In this document: in pieces, positions 26,245 to 36,892 of the stretch | Layout: every line of letters starts with the position of its first letter | How positions within the stretch are numbered: position 1 is the stretch's first letter | DNA from: Geobacter sp. DSM 9736 | GTDB taxonomy: Bacteria > Desulfobacterota > Desulfuromonadia > Geobacterales > Geobacteraceae | Assembly (NCBI RefSeq): GCF_900187405.1 | Contig: NZ_LT896716.1 | Location: 2,976,753 to 3,040,752, forward strand | Length of the DNA stretch: 64,000 nucleotides | Reading direction: 5' to 3' | Made by a program: the position numbers and the translations under genes | Notes under the pieces: generated by a model | The model's database searches: none | What the model saw: only the letters and a program-made list of their open reading frames with translations | Told to the model about the DNA's origin: nothing

Positions 26245-27053
26245 ATGTTCTCTTCAATGTTACCCTAGGCTGCTATTTCATCGCCACGGTCATGTACCTG
26301 ATCTATCTGGTCCGCCCTGGCCGCGCACTCGGGCAGGCTTCCCGCTGGATCGTCTTCGGCGGGTTGGCTGTGCACTGCGCCTTTACCGTCAATCGGTACC
26401 TGGCAGCAGGACATACGCCCATCACTAACCTGCATGAATCTCTCTCCTTCTTCAGCCTCGCCATCGTCGGCACATTTCTCGTGTTCGAGCGGAAGTACAA
26501 GGTAAGTATCCTCGGGTCCTTCGTGATTCCGGTGGCACTCATCCTGCTGCTGGTTTCCACCAACTTTTCATCGGCCATCGCTCCACTCAATCCGGCCCTC
26601 AAGAGTAACTGGCTGGCGATTCATACGATACTTGCCTTTCTTGGCTACGCAATGTTTGCCGTCGCTTTCGGGGCGGCAATCATGTACCTGATCCAGCAGC
26701 GCTTTCTCAAGCAGAAAAAGCTGGGTTCGATGTACCAAAAGCTGCCGTCTCTGGATGTCCTGGATGAAATAAACTACCGCTGTCTTACTTTCGGGTTTCC
26801 GCTGCTCACCCTGGCCATTATTACCGGTGCCATCTGGGCCGAGACCGCCTGGGGCACTTACTGGAGCTGGGACCCGAAGGAGACCTGGTCCCTCATTACC
26901 TGGTTCGTGTACGCCGCGCTCCTCCATGGGCGGCTCACCACCGGCTGGCGCGGAAAGAAAGCCGCTATCCTCTCCATAATAGGCTTCTTTGTACTGCTCT
27001 TCACCTTCCTCGGCGTGAACTTGCTCCTGCCGGGACTGCACAGTTACAAGTAA
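26241..27053 (+). CDS. ccsA: CcsA/ResC/HemX-type cytochrome c assembly membrane protein
   Basis: 270 aa with about eight hydrophobic segments. The haem-handling signature [18 protein letters not shown] (the WWD-type motif of CcsA/CcmC/CcmF) lies near residues 200-217. Conserved histidines flank it (for example [12 protein letters not shown] and LLHGRL). These proteins move haem to the periplasm for attachment to CxxCH motifs, or in HemX form influence HemA levels. The position just before hemA (14 bases) matches the HemX arrangement, so either role fits. No resB-like partner is in the window. Confidence 0.88.
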   Translation: MNVLFNVTLGCYFIATVMYLIYLVRPGRALGQASRWIVFGGLAVHCAFTVNRYLAAGHTPITNLHESLSFFSLAIVGTFLVFERKYKVSILGSFVIPVALILLLVSTNFSSAIAPLNPALKSNWLAIHTILAFLGYAMFAVAFGAAIMYLIQQRFLKQKKLGSMYQKLPSLDVLDEINYRCLTFGFPLLTLAIITGAIWAETAWGTYWSWDPKETWSLITWFVYAALLHGRLTTGWRGKKAAILSIIGFFVLLFTFLGVNLLLPGLHSYK

Positions 27054-27066
27054 AGGCTGGCGACAC

Positions 27067-28371
27067 ATGAACATAGTTGTAGTTGGGCTCTCTCACAAAA
27101 CCGCCTCCGTCGATATCCGGGAGAAAGTAGCTTTCGCCCCGACGCAGATGGAGAAGCCGCTTCATGCCCTCGTTGCACTTGCCGACATTACAGAGGGAAT
27201 TATCGTATCCACCTGTAACCGGGTGGAGATCTATGCCGCCACTCACGACGTAGCGGGAGGCATGGCGCGGATAAAGAGGTTCCTGGCCGACTACCATCAC
27301 CTTTCCCTCGAAACACTCGAGCCGCATCTTTATGCCTTGCATGGGGAGGCAGCCATACGTCACGTTTTCCGGGTCGCCTCCAGTCTCGACTCCATGGTTG
27401 TCGGTGAGCCCCAGATACTCGGCCAGATCAAGACCTCCTACGGATATGCCGCCGAGTTCAGGTCGTCCGGCATAATACTCAACCGGTTCCTTCACAAGGC
27501 CTTCTCCGTAGCGAAGCGGGTACGCACTGAAACAAAAATAGCCTCTTCCGCCGTATCGGTCTCCTTCGCTGCAGTCGAGCTGGCCAGGAAGATATTCGGC
27601 GACCTCTCGGACAAAACGGTCATGCTCATAGGGGCCGGGGAGATGTGCGAGCTGGCTGCGAAGCATTTTCTCAACAACGGTGTGCGCGGTGTGATGGTTA
27701 CCAACCGCACCTTCGAGCGGGCCGTAAAGCTGGCAGAAGAGTTCGACGGGAAGCCCATCCAGTTCGAGGACCTGTTCGACCAGTTGCACAAGGCCGATAT
27801 CATCCTCTCCTCAACGGGAGCCACCCACTTCATCATCAAGCCCAGGGATGTGGAAGAGGTCATTCGCCGTCGCAAGCTCAAGCCGATGTTCTTCATAGAC
27901 ATCGCGGTCCCACGGGATATAGATCCGAAGGTCAACGATGTCGAAAACGTCTATCTCTACGACATGGACGATCTCCAGGGGGTCGTTGCTTCGAACCTCC
28001 AGCAGCGGGCGGAGGAGGCTAAAAAAGCCGAGGCGATCATCGAGCAGGAGATCGGCCAGTTTTTCAAATGGCTCTCGTCGCTGAACGTAACTCCTACTAT
28101 CGTGGCGCTACGCTCCCGTTTTGAGGAGATACGGCAGGCGGAGCTTGCGAGGACCCTTGCGGGATGGAAAGACCTGCCTCCGGAAGGGCAGAAGCGCCTT
28201 GAAGCATGTACTGCCGCGATCATCAACAAGCTTCTCCATCAGCCGATCAGCACTCTCAAGCGAAGCGACCAGGGGAACAGAAACGATCTTTACGTGGACG
28301 CCCTGCGCCATCTTTTCGAGCTGGAAACCGAGAACTCCGATGGCGGAGGGCTTGCAGAGCTGGAAGAATAA
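27067..28371 (+). CDS. hemA: Glutamyl-tRNA reductase
   Basis: 434 aa. The catalytic cysteine is Cys50 in [10 protein letters not shown], preceded by [14 protein letters not shown]. The NADPH domain has [15 protein letters not shown] and [15 protein letters not shown], followed by [10 protein letters not shown] and the helical dimerisation domain. It reduces Glu-tRNA(Glu) to glutamate-1-semialdehyde, the first committed step of C5-pathway haem synthesis. A tRNA-Glu gene is in this window but far away at 54.65 kb. No hemL lies in the operon, so it must be elsewhere. Confidence 0.97.
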   Translation: MNIVVVGLSHKTASVDIREKVAFAPTQMEKPLHALVALADITEGIIVSTCNRVEIYAATHDVAGGMARIKRFLADYHHLSLETLEPHLYALHGEAAIRHVFRVASSLDSMVVGEPQILGQIKTSYGYAAEFRSSGIILNRFLHKAFSVAKRVRTETKIASSAVSVSFAAVELARKIFGDLSDKTVMLIGAGEMCELAAKHFLNNGVRGVMVTNRTFERAVKLAEEFDGKPIQFEDLFDQLHKADIILSSTGATHFIIKPRDVEEVIRRRKLKPMFFIDIAVPRDIDPKVNDVENVYLYDMDDLQGVVASNLQQRAEEAKKAEAIIEQEIGQFFKWLSSLNVTPTIVALRSRFEEIRQAELARTLAGWKDLPPEGQKRLEACTAAIINKLLHQPISTLKRSDQGNRNDLYVDALRHLFELETENSDGGGLAELEE

Positions 28372-28401
28372 AGAAGAAAAACCTAAAAAAGGAGAATATA
28401 C

Positions 28402-29358
28402 ATGGCGTTGAAACAGTTGCGCATCGGGACCCGAGCGAGCCAGCTTGCCCTCTGGCAGGCAAACTGGGTAAAGTCGGAGCTGGAAAAGCGGTATCCCGGG
28501 ATGGAAGTAACCCTTACCAAGATAAAGACCATCGGTGACAAAATTCTTGACGTCCCTCTGGCTCAGGTTGGAGGAAAAGGACTGTTTGTCAAGGAGATAG
28601 AAGAAGCTATGCTCCGGGAGGAGATCGATATCGCCGTCCACAGCATGAAAGACGTGCCGACGGAGTTTCCGGAGGGGCTTGGACTCTACTGCATCACCGA
28701 GCGGGAAGACCCGCGTGACGCGGTCATTTCACGGGGAGTGAAATTTGCCGACCTGCCGAAGGGGGCGAGGATAGGCACCAGCGCCTTGCGACGTCAGGCC
28801 CAGCTCCTCAAGGTGCGCCCCGATCTTGAAATGGTCATTATCCGCGGCAACGTGGAGACTCGCATACGAAAGCTGAATGATGAAAATCTGGACGCCGTAA
28901 TCCTGGCGGCCGCCGGGCTGAAAAGGCTGGGCTTCACGGAAAGCGTGACGGAATACCTCCCGGTCGACCTGTCACTCCCGGCAATCGGCCAGGGAGCCCT
29001 CGGCATCGAGTGCCGGCTTGACAACGAGGCAGTCAAGGAGACGATAGCGTTTTTCAACCATCCCGACACGGCCCATGCGGTGCGTGCCGAGCGGGCGCTT
29101 CTCTGGCGCTGCGAAGGCGGGTGCCAGGTTCCCATCGCTGCCCATGGTGAGGTCGTCGGGAATCAGCTCAAGCTCACCGGGTTCATCGCTTCGGTAGATG
29201 GTAAAACATCGGTGAAGGGAACCATTTCGGGCGCTGCCGAAGAGTGCGAGAAACTAGGGATAGCCCTAGCAGAGCAGCTCCTGAAAGACGGAGGCCACGA
29301 GATCCTCGCCGAGGTGTACAAGCGGGAGGTGTCGCGGGAGAAGGAAATTCCTGTCTAA
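28402..29358 (+). CDS. hemC: Hydroxymethylbilane synthase (porphobilinogen deaminase)
   Basis: 318 aa. Motifs include RIGTRASQLALWQA, VGGKGLFVKEIEEAML, DIAVHSMKDVP, RIGTSALRRQAQL and the dipyrromethane-cofactor cysteine at about residue 241 (CEGGCQVP). The enzyme joins four porphobilinogen molecules into hydroxymethylbilane. AAAAAAGGAG sits seven to eight bases before the ATG. It follows hemA by 30 bases and precedes cobA-hemD by 18. Confidence 0.97.
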   Translation: MALKQLRIGTRASQLALWQANWVKSELEKRYPGMEVTLTKIKTIGDKILDVPLAQVGGKGLFVKEIEEAMLREEIDIAVHSMKDVPTEFPEGLGLYCITEREDPRDAVISRGVKFADLPKGARIGTSALRRQAQLLKVRPDLEMVIIRGNVETRIRKLNDENLDAVILAAAGLKRLGFTESVTEYLPVDLSLPAIGQGALGIECRLDNEAVKETIAFFNHPDTAHAVRAERALLWRCEGGCQVPIAAHGEVVGNQLKLTGFIASVDGKTSVKGTISGAAEECEKLGIALAEQLLKDGGHEILAEVYKREVSREKEIPV

Positions 29359-29376
29359 ACCCTGAAACCCCTACTC

Positions 29377-30918
29377 ATGTCCGAAAAGCCACAAAAAATA
29401 GGGCGCGTCTATCTGATCGGCGCCGGTCCGGGAGATCCCGGCCTCATCACCGTCAGGGGGAGGGAATGTCTCCGTAGAGCCGATGTCGTGGTCTACGATT
29501 ACCTGGCTAACGAGGCGCTACTGGATTCGGCTCCTTCCGGTGCGGAGTTGATCTACGCAGGTAAAATCGGGGGGCTTCACAACCACGAGCAAAGCCAGAT
29601 CAACGAACTGCTGGTGAGAAAAGCGCTCGCCGGACATGTGGTGGCGCGCCTTAAAGGGGGGGACCCTTTCGTCTTCGGCAGGGGAGGGGAGGAGTGCGAA
29701 GCCCTTGCCGCTGCTGGAGTTCCCTTCGAAATCGTACCCGGCGTAACTGCAGGAATCGGTGCTGCCGCTTACGCCGGCATACCCCTCACGCACCGGGATT
29801 TCACCACCTCCGTCGCCTTCGTCACGGGACATGAGGGAGCCCATAAAGACGCTTCCGAAATCGACTGGCAAGGGTTGTCCCTTGGAAGCGGCACCATCGT
29901 TTTCTACATGGGGATGAAAAATCTTCCGCTGATCGCTCAGAATCTCATCGGCTGCGGAAGGCCACCCGAAACTCCCGTAGCCCTTATCCGCTGGGGAACG
30001 CGCGCGGAACAGGTGGTTCTGACCGGGAACCTCGGTGACATAGCGGAAAAGGCGCGAAAAGCTAATTTCAAGCCTCCGGCAATAACCGTGGTCGGCGAAG
30101 TAGTCTCCCTGAGGGATAAACTTCGCTGGTTCGACAACCGCCCATTTTCCGGAAAAGGTATCCTCGTAACACGGGCGGCCGACCAGGCTGGAGAATTCAG
30201 CAGCATGCTCGAGCGCTACGGCGCGAAGATATTTGAATGCCCCACCATCAGCATTTCGCCGCCGGAGGACTGGCTGGAGGTCGACACAGCCATTCAGGCG
30301 CTCTCCGGATTCGACTGGACGATCTTTACTTCCGCAAACGCCGTCAGAATGTTCTTCATGCGGCTCGGCGACAAAAAGCTTGATACAAGGGCTTTCGGCT
30401 CATGCCTTGTCTGTGCGGTGGGTCCCAAGACCGCTGCCGCTCTTTCCGCCTTTGGGATCAGGGCTGACCTCGTACCCCCTGATTACAAGGCCGAAGGTGT
30501 AGTGGCCGCTTTCAAAGCAATCGGGATCAGCGGCAAAAAGATTCTTTTCCCGAAAGCCGACAGGGCCCGTGAGGTTATTACCAAAGGACTGACCGCCCTC
30601 GATGCTCAGTTGATCGCGCCGGTCCTTTACCGGAACATCACCCCAGAATCGGTGCCGGAGAAGGTTCTTGCTGCGCTTGAAGAAGGACAGATAGCCTGCG
30701 CTACCTTCACATCATCTTCCACTGTCGAGAATCTTGCTGCTATCCTCGGAGAGAACCGGATGCTTCGCCTCCTGAGCAATGTCGCTATTGCTTCAATAGG
30801 GCCGATCACGTCCCGGACCTGCCGGGAGCTTGGGCTTCACGTTGATATCGAGCCAGCGGAATACACACTTGAGGCATTGACGGAGGAGATGCTCGGCTTC
30901 TTCCGAAGAAGCAACTGA
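29377..30918 (+). CDS. cobA-hemD: Fused uroporphyrinogen-III C-methyltransferase/uroporphyrinogen-III synthase
   Basis: 513 aa bifunctional protein. The N-terminal half (about 8-245) is a SUMT/CobA methyltransferase: [53 protein letters not shown]. The C-terminal half (about 255-510) is Hem[60 protein letters not shown]. HemD closes hydroxymethylbilane to uroporphyrinogen III; CobA methylates it to precorrin-2 for siroheme and cobalamin. The fusion puts the haem/siroheme branch point in one polypeptide and links it to the precorrin-2 dehydrogenase that opens the operon. Confidence 0.95.
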   Translation: MSEKPQKIGRVYLIGAGPGDPGLITVRGRECLRRADVVVYDYLANEALLDSAPSGAELIYAGKIGGLHNHEQSQINELLVRKALAGHVVARLKGGDPFVFGRGGEECEALAAAGVPFEIVPGVTAGIGAAAYAGIPLTHRDFTTSVAFVTGHEGAHKDASEIDWQGLSLGSGTIVFYMGMKNLPLIAQNLIGCGRPPETPVALIRWGTRAEQVVLTGNLGDIAEKARKANFKPPAITVVGEVVSLRDKLRWFDNRPFSGKGILVTRAADQAGEFSSMLERYGAKIFECPTISISPPEDWLEVDTAIQALSGFDWTIFTSANAVRMFFMRLGDKKLDTRAFGSCLVCAVGPKTAAALSAFGIRADLVPPDYKAEGVVAAFKAIGISGKKILFPKADRAREVITKGLTALDAQLIAPVLYRNITPESVPEKVLAALEEGQIACATFTSSSTVENLAAILGENRMLRLLSNVAIASIGPITSRTCRELGLHVDIEPAEYTLEALTEEMLGFFRRSN

Positions 30919-30974
30919 AAGACCTCTTGTCGAAACAAGCGCCCGGTCAAAAGGGCAATTCAAAGGAGCCAGCC

Positions 30975-31988
30975 ATGTTCTTTCCAACATTCAGATCACG
31001 CCGAATCCGGGGGAAGGAAATATTCCGGACGATGGTCCGTGAGACTTCTCTGTCGGTCAACGACCTGATTTATCCGATGTTCTCCGCCTTCGGGAAGGGT
31101 ATCCGGAAAGAAGTTTCTTCGATGCCCGGAATCTACCAGCAGTCCATCGAGTATATCGTGGAGGAAGCCCAGGCGGCTTACGAGCTCGGAATCCCCGCAG
31201 TGCTCCTCTTCGGCATACCCGAGACGAAGGATGCCATCGGGAGCGATGCCTATTCCGATACCGGGATCATTCAGGAGACGATCAGGGCTCTGAAAAAGCA
31301 GGTGCCAGGGCTCGCGGTGATTACCGACGTCTGCATGTGCGAGTACACCGATCATGGGCATTGCGGTATCATCACCAATGGGGATGTGGACAACGACGCC
31401 ACGCTGGAACTCCTCGCCAAGGAAGCTCTCTCCCATGTGCAGGCGGGCGCCGATATGGTGGCACCTTCGGACATGATGGACGGAAGAGTTGCCGCCATCC
31501 GTGACCGGCTTGATCAGAACGGTTTTGGTAACATCCCTCTCATGAGCTACGCAGTCAAGTATGCTTCGGGCTATTACGGGCCGTTTCGGGAGGCCGCCGA
31601 GTCGACGCCGCAGTTCGGCGACCGCCGCTCCTACCAGATGGACCCGGCAAACCGGCTCGAAGCGATCAGGGAAGCGCAGATGGATGTTGAGGAGGGTGCG
31701 GATATCATCATGGTCAAGCCGGGGCTCCCCTACCTGGATATAGTCCGCGACCTCCGGAACGAATTCAACCTTCCCGTGGCGGTCTACAACGTGTCCGGCG
31801 AGTACAGCATGATCAAGGCCGCGGCCAGGATGGGCTGGATTGACGAAGAGCGGGTGACCATGGAGACGATGTACTCCTTCAAGCGTGCCGGTGCAGACCT
31901 TATTCTCACCTATCACGCCATGGAAGTGGCGCGGCTTCTTCACAAGGGGTACGAGGCGGACCGGGCCTCCCGCTGCGGGTGTCCTTAG
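30975..31988 (+). CDS. hemB: Delta-aminolevulinic acid dehydratase (porphobilinogen synthase)
   Basis: 337 aa from ATG 30975, which has AAAGGAG nine bases upstream; the longer frame from 30927 is disfavoured. The Schiff-base lysines are in [14 protein letters not shown] (about residue 195) and VKPGLPYLD (about residue 248). The metal site [14 protein letters not shown] has three cysteines, indicating the zinc-dependent class. It condenses two 5-aminolevulinate molecules into porphobilinogen. It is the last gene of the tetrapyrrole operon and is followed by a terminator-like hairpin. Confidence 0.97.
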   Translation: MFFPTFRSRRIRGKEIFRTMVRETSLSVNDLIYPMFSAFGKGIRKEVSSMPGIYQQSIEYIVEEAQAAYELGIPAVLLFGIPETKDAIGSDAYSDTGIIQETIRALKKQVPGLAVITDVCMCEYTDHGHCGIITNGDVDNDATLELLAKEALSHVQAGADMVAPSDMMDGRVAAIRDRLDQNGFGNIPLMSYAVKYASGYYGPFREAAESTPQFGDRRSYQMDPANRLEAIREAQMDVEEGADIIMVKPGLPYLDIVRDLRNEFNLPVAVYNVSGEYSMIKAAARMGWIDEERVTMETMYSFKRAGADLILTYHAMEVARLLHKGYEADRASRCGCP

Positions 31989-32015
31989 TATTCCGAACAC
32001 TATTCCTTCGCTGTC

Positions 32016-32054
32016 GCCCCCTTTGCCGATTGCCGGCACTGGGGGTTTCTTTTT
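32016..32054 (+). terminator. Terminator-like hairpin at the end of the haem operon
   Basis: CCCCC (32017-32021) pairs with GGGGG (32041-32045), with an inner GCCG/CGGC helix (32025-32028, 32034-32037), followed by TTTCTTTTT. Confidence 0.65.
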
Positions 32055-32106
32055 GCAAGAGCCACTTTTATATCGAGTGTTCCGGTTACTGCTGTATCCT
32101 TATGCC

Positions 32107-33204
32107 ATGCGACTCCCTTTCCGCTACATTGAACCCACCTTTTTTGCGGGACTCTTCGACGACCCGGTGCTTCTCGTCCACGTCAGGCCCTGGGGGAAGA
32201 GCCTCCTCCTGGATTGCGGACAGATGCAGCACCTTGCCAAACGAGTCCTCAAATCTGTTGCAGCAGTTTTTGTGAGCCACGGACATATGGATCACTTCAT
32301 GGGATTCGATAACCTGATCAGAAACGTGCACGTATCGCCGCGGACGGTTGAGGTTTACGGACCGCCGGGCCTGGCAGAGAAAGTATGCCATAAGTTCGCC
32401 GCCTACGACTGGAACCTCACCGAGCGCTCCTGGTGTTCCTTCCTTGTCCACGAGCTGGCTGACGAACGGACAATTTCATATATGCTCGCCGGGCCGGAGG
32501 GCTTCACCTGCCGAAAAGAAGCGGAACAACATCGATCTGGCTCCCTTGCATATCGCAACGAATATGTCAAAATGTCGGCGGTCTCCTGCGATCATAAAGG
32601 GATCGCTTCCATGGTATATCGGGTGGATGAGCTGCCTGTATTTTCGGTGGATGAGGAGAAGCTGGAACAGGCGGGATTTGTAAAAGGGGAGTGGCTCCAC
32701 GACCTGAAGAGGGCTCTCTGGCAGCCGGAGGATCAGGGAAAAGCGGTGCGGGCGCTGCGTCGCAGAGGAGAGCATTTAAGCGAGGAGCCGGTTCACGATC
32801 CTGCGGCGTTGTACCGGGAGATAAGGAGAGAGCTGGAACCTGCCTCCATCGGATACATGACCGATATCGGCTTCACGGAAGACAACAAAGAGCGGATCGA
32901 GGAGCTGTTGTGCGGGGTGACTCTCCTTATTGCAGAGTGTTCCTTCCTTGTGGAACACCGGGATAAGGCACGACAGTCATACCATCTCTGCACAGATGAT
33001 CTCAACGAACTGGTCAAACGGATTCGTCCGCGGTATGTACTGCCTATGCACTTTTCCAAAAACTACACAGGGCGTGGCGAACTGATTTACGAAGAGCTGG
33101 ATTTCCCTTCCGGTACGACACTGTTACGGCTCCCTGAGCGAATTCCCCCTCGGCCTTTCCTTCGGGAGGAGGGGGTAGACCTGCTCAGGATACGAGGGTC
33201 GTGA
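32107..33204 (+). CDS. MBL-fold metallohydrolase, RNase Z-like
   Basis: About 365 aa. The metal motif HGHMDH (VFVSHGHMDHFMGFDNL) lies near residue 60, preceded by LLLDCGQMQHLA. Later metal-ligand candidates are AVSCDHK, an aspartate in IGYMTDIGF, AECSFL and MHFSKNYTGR. The order resembles ribonuclease Z/ElaC, but the middle is longer than in standard RNase Z, so tRNA 3'-processing is possible rather than proven. The frame runs upstream into hemB, but ATG 32107 begins a family-like N-terminus. It lies beyond the hemB terminator; I see no clear promoter. Confidence 0.75.
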   Translation: MRLPFRYIEPTFFAGLFDDPVLLVHVRPWGKSLLLDCGQMQHLAKRVLKSVAAVFVSHGHMDHFMGFDNLIRNVHVSPRTVEVYGPPGLAEKVCHKFAAYDWNLTERSWCSFLVHELADERTISYMLAGPEGFTCRKEAEQHRSGSLAYRNEYVKMSAVSCDHKGIASMVYRVDELPVFSVDEEKLEQAGFVKGEWLHDLKRALWQPEDQGKAVRALRRRGEHLSEEPVHDPAALYREIRRELEPASIGYMTDIGFTEDNKERIEELLCGVTLLIAECSFLVEHRDKARQSYHLCTDDLNELVKRIRPRYVLPMHFSKNYTGRGELIYEELDFPSGTTLLRLPERIPPRPFLREEGVDLLRIRGS

Positions 33205-33277
33205 TTCTGCCAGACTGCTGCAATGCACGACGGGAGATTGCTTCCGTGACCCCGTGGCTATCAGGCAGGTGAAAAAC

Positions 33278-33313
33278 AAAAAACGGCAGCCCCCGTGGGA
33301 GCTGCCGTTTTTT
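33278..33313. terminator. Bidirectional terminator between the MBL hydrolase gene and hppA
   Basis: AAAAAACGGCAGC (33278-33290) pairs exactly with GCTGCCGTTTTTT (33301-33313), serving two convergent genes. Confidence 0.92.
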
Positions 33314-33334
33314 GTTTCAGCTGTTACCGTTATC

Positions 33335-35386
33335 TCAGAACTTGCTGAGGAGCGGAACAATGAGAAGCGACACGATGTTGATGATCTTGATCATCGGGTT
33401 TACGGCCGGGCCTGCCGTATCCTTGTATGGGTCGCCGACGGTGTCGCCGGTGACTGCGGCTTTATGGGCGTCGCCGCCCTTACCGCCATGGTGGCCGTCT
33501 TCGATGTACTTCTTGGCGTTATCCCAGGCGCCGCCACCGGTGGTCATGGAGATGGCGACGAAGATACCGGTGACGATGGTGCCGACGATGACGCCGCCGA
33601 GCGCCTTCGGGCCGAGGGTGAAGCCGACGACGATTGGGGCGAGGATCGGGATCAGGCCGGGGATGACCATTTCCTTCAAGGCGGTCTTGGTAACGATGTC
33701 GACGCATGAGGCATAGTCCGGCTTGCCGGTTCCTTCCATGATCCCCTTGATTTCCCGGAACTGGCGGCGCACTTCGACGACGACGGCACCGCCTGCCGTA
33801 CCGACGGCTTCCATGCACATCGCCGCGAAATAGTAGGGGAGCATCCCACCGATGAACAGGCCGACGATGATGTACGGATCGGAGAGGTCGAAGGTGATCG
33901 ATTGACCGGCCAGTTTCAACTCGTCAACGTACGAGGTGAAGAGGATGACTGCGGCGAGGCCGGCGGAACCGATGGCGTACCCCTTGGTGACCGCCTTGGT
34001 GGTGTTGCCGACGGCGTCGAGCGGATCGGTGACGTCGCGGACGGACTTGTCCAATTCGGCCATTTCGGCGATGCCGCCGGCATTGTCCGTTATCGGGCCG
34101 TAGGCATCCATTGCGACGACGATGCCGGTGAGGGAGAGCATGGAGACGGCTGCGATGGCGATGCCGTAGACGCCGGCGCACTGGAACGCAACGATGATGC
34201 CGGCGGCGATGACGACGACGGGAGCAGCCGTGGATTTCATGGAGACGCCGAGACCGGCGATGACGTTGGTGCCGTGTCCGGTGGTTGAGGCCTGGGCAAT
34301 ATGGCGAACCGGACCGTACTCGGTGGCGGTGTAGTATTCAGTGATCCAGAAGATGGCACCGGTAACGACCAGTCCGACAATGGCGGAGATGAAAATATTG
34401 ACGGCGCTGAAATTGTCACCAGCGGCGTTGGTAAGACCCTCGGGGAACATTGCGCTGGTGACGAAGTAGAAGGCGATACAGGCCAGGACACCGGAGGCGA
34501 TTAGCCCTTTATAGAGGGCAGGCATGATCTTCTGGCTTGCTCCGAGCTTGACGAAGAAGGTGCCGATGATGGAGGCGATGATGGAGATGCCTCCCAGAAT
34601 CAGCGGATAGCTGACAGCGGCCTGATTATCGACGAATGCCATGGCTCCCAAAAGCATGGCGGCTATCAGGGTTACGGCATAGGTTTCAAACAGGTCGGCG
34701 GCCATGCCGGCGCAGTCGCCGACGTTGTCGCCGACGTTGTCGGCAATGACGGCGGGATTGCGGGGGTCATCTTCGGGGATGCCTGCTTCCACTTTGCCGA
34801 CCAGGTCGGCGCCGACGTCGGCTCCTTTGGTGAAGATGCCGCCGCCGAGGCGGGCGAAGATGGAGATGAGTGAGCCGCCGAAGCCGAGGCCGACCAGCTG
34901 ACTTGCCACTTCCTTGACGGAAGAGCCGATCATCAGTTTCTGCAGGATGAAGTAGTAGCCTGCAACGCCCAGGAGGCCGAGCCCGACGACCAGCATGCCG
35001 GTGATGGCGCCCCCCTTGAAGGCGACGTTAAGAGCCTTGTGAATGCCGGATTTCGCTGCTTCGGTAGTGCGGACGTTGGCGCGGACCGACACGAACATGC
35101 CTATGAAGCCTGTAAGCCCGGAGAAGATCGCCCCGATGGCGAATCCGATGGCGGTTTTGGCCCCCAGGGTTGCGAAGAGCGCGACGAACATGACGGCACC
35201 GACCAGGGCGATGATGGTGTACTGGCGCTTCATGTACGCTCCCGCCCCTTCCTGGATGGCTGCAGCGATCTGCCGCATCCGGTCGTTACCTTGCGGGAGT
35301 CCCAGGATCCATTTGGCAGAGACGAGGCCGTAGACGACGGCTGCCGCTGCGCATGCCAGGGCGAAAATTACTGCATACTGTTCCAT
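33335..35386 (-). CDS. hppA: Membrane-bound H+-translocating pyrophosphatase, K+-independent type
   Basis: 683 aa with about 16 transmembrane helices. The catalytic loop is complete: [20 protein letters not shown], then [18 protein letters not shown]. The K+-dependence position reads GNTTKA, where Lys replaces the Ala of K+-dependent enzymes, so this is predicted to be the K+-independent proton pump. The second catalytic loop includes [17 protein letters not shown]. It couples pyrophosphate hydrolysis to proton export, or the reverse, and recovers energy from biosynthetic pyrophosphate. It has its own promoter and terminator. Confidence 0.96.
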   Translation of the reverse strand: MEQYAVIFALACAAAAVVYGLVSAKWILGLPQGNDRMRQIAAAIQEGAGAYMKRQYTIIALVGAVMFVALFATLGAKTAIGFAIGAIFSGLTGFIGMFVSVRANVRTTEAAKSGIHKALNVAFKGGAITGMLVVGLGLLGVAGYYFILQKLMIGSSVKEVASQLVGLGFGGSLISIFARLGGGIFTKGADVGADLVGKVEAGIPEDDPRNPAVIADNVGDNVGDCAGMAADLFETYAVTLIAAMLLGAMAFVDNQAAVSYPLILGGISIIASIIGTFFVKLGASQKIMPALYKGLIASGVLACIAFYFVTSAMFPEGLTNAAGDNFSAVNIFISAIVGLVVTGAIFWITEYYTATEYGPVRHIAQASTTGHGTNVIAGLGVSMKSTAAPVVVIAAGIIVAFQCAGVYGIAIAAVSMLSLTGIVVAMDAYGPITDNAGGIAEMAELDKSVRDVTDPLDAVGNTTKAVTKGYAIGSAGLAAVILFTSYVDELKLAGQSITFDLSDPYIIVGLFIGGMLPYYFAAMCMEAVGTAGGAVVVEVRRQFREIKGIMEGTGKPDYASCVDIVTKTALKEMVIPGLIPILAPIVVGFTLGPKALGGVIVGTIVTGIFVAISMTTGGGAWDNAKKYIEDGHHGGKGGDAHKAAVTGDTVGDPYKDTAGPAVNPMIKIINIVSLLIVPLLSKF

Positions 35387-35466
35387 TCTTGGTGAACCTC
35401 CTCGTTATTTGCCTTTAGAAGGCTAAAATCCAGATTTATAAGGATTTACGGCACAAAAACGCAAAA

Positions 35467-35495
35467 TAGTTACAGGAAAAACCATACCTTGTCAA
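35467..35495 (-). promoter_or_regulatory. Promoter of hppA
   Basis: On the minus strand: TTGACA (complement of 35490-35495), 17 bases, TAACTA (complement of 35467-35472), about 80 bases before the hppA start. Consensus -35, weak -10. Confidence 0.5.
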
Positions 35496-35549
35496 CCTAT
35501 TAATAACGCTCGGGTTAACTTCTTGCGAATCGGTACCCGAAGCTGTATT

Positions 35550-36827
35550 ATGCCTCAGGTGAACCATATCGAACTTAAATACGGCACCACAGCCTCTCCG
35601 CTTGGCATGTCTCCCGATAAGATACGTGGGGTGATTCGCTACGATCAACCTCCTCCGGAAGAATCTCCGGAGCAGATAATCTCTGCTTCGCTGGATGAAT
35701 GCAGCAGTCTACTCAGTTCTTTCCGACCCGGGCAGAAGGTAGTTATCATTACTTCCGACATCACTCGCTATACGGGCAGCGAAATATATCTGCCGCTGCT
35801 GGTGGAGCGTCTTAACGCCTGCGGGATCAGCGATGAAGAAATCGAGATCGTCGTGGCCCTCGGAATCCACCGGAAACAGACCGAGGCGGAACATCGGAAG
35901 ATAGTCGGTTCTCTTTACGGAAGAATCGCGGTCTCGGACCATGAGTGTGATGATCCCGGAAAGCTGCTGTATTTGGGGAGAACTTCCGCAGGCCTTGAGA
36001 TCGAGATCAATCGGAAGGTTGCCGAGGCCGACCGGGTTATAGCTACGGGCACAATCGGCTACCATTACTTTGCCGGGTACGGAGGGGGGCGCAAGAGCAT
36101 CCTGCCCGGAACCGGCAGCCGAAAGTCCTGCATGGCGAGCCACTTTGCCGTTCTCAACCCTGGCGAGGGAACGGGCAAACATCCGTTTGCGGCAACCGGC
36201 ATTCTTGACGGAAATCCGGTCAATCAGGCGCTAGAGGAAGCCTGTGCCATGGTTGAACCTGCCTTTATCCTCAACACGGTCCTTTCTCCGGACAAACGTA
36301 TAATCGCCGCCTTTTCGGGTCACTGGCGGGCGGCCCACCGTGCAGGATGCGCCTACTACGCTGAGCGCTTCTCTTATCCTCTGCGCGAGAAGGCGGACCT
36401 GGTCCTGGTTTCATGCGGCGGTTATCCCAAGGACATCAATTTTATCCAGGCGCACAAATCCATGGAATATGCCAGCCAGGCGCTCAAGGATGGGGGCGTG
36501 ATGGTGCTGCTGGCGCAGTGCCGGGACGGGTACGGGAACTCCACATTTTTCAACTGGTTCAGGTTTCACGACTTGCGGGAGTTCGAAGCCGAGCTTCGGC
36601 GTAATTATGAAATAAATGGCCAAACGGCATATTCGACGCTACAGAAGGCAAAGCGCTTCCAGGTTGTCCTGGTTTCTGATCTGCCCGCGGAAGAAGTCAA
36701 CGCAATGGGGATGATTCCTCAGCACTCCCTTGACAAAGCATTGGAAGTGGCGGAAGGCCTTCTTCCCGCCGATTATTCTGCGTATGTAATCCCCGAAGGG
36801 GGAACGGTGCTGCCGGTGGTTGGATAA
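35550..36827 (+). CDS. larA: LarA-family nickel-pincer racemase homologue
   Basis: 425 aa. It follows lactate racemase LarA: ALGIHRKQTEAEH holds the catalytic His (His108 in Lactobacillus plantarum numbering), GYHYFAGYGGGRK holds the Ni-ligand His174 and cofactor-bearing Lys184, and ASHFAVLNPG holds His200. The spacings (65, 10 and 16 residues) match the family. The fold binds the nickel-pincer nucleotide made by LarB, LarC and LarE, none of which is here. LarA relatives also act on malate and other 2-hydroxyacids, so the substrate is open. FAD- and FeS-type 2-hydroxyacid dehydrogenase genes follow, supporting lactate. ATG 35550 is preferred to TTG 35523. Confidence 0.85.
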   Translation: MPQVNHIELKYGTTASPLGMSPDKIRGVIRYDQPPPEESPEQIISASLDECSSLLSSFRPGQKVVIITSDITRYTGSEIYLPLLVERLNACGISDEEIEIVVALGIHRKQTEAEHRKIVGSLYGRIAVSDHECDDPGKLLYLGRTSAGLEIEINRKVAEADRVIATGTIGYHYFAGYGGGRKSILPGTGSRKSCMASHFAVLNPGEGTGKHPFAATGILDGNPVNQALEEACAMVEPAFILNTVLSPDKRIIAAFSGHWRAAHRAGCAYYAERFSYPLREKADLVLVSCGGYPKDINFIQAHKSMEYASQALKDGGVMVLLAQCRDGYGNSTFFNWFRFHDLREFEAELRRNYEINGQTAYSTLQKAKRFQVVLVSDLPAEEVNAMGMIPQHSLDKALEVAEGLLPADYSAYVIPEGGTVLPVVG

Positions 36828-36892
36828 ATTACGGGTCGGCCATCAGAAGCCTTCAAATATTTAAGTATAAGGGCAGGGTAATAAGACGCAAG

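Noticed and set aside
30996-32039. 347-codon open frame antisense to hemB
   Set aside because: hemB on the plus strand has intact active-site motifs; the antisense frame lacks any recognisable feature.
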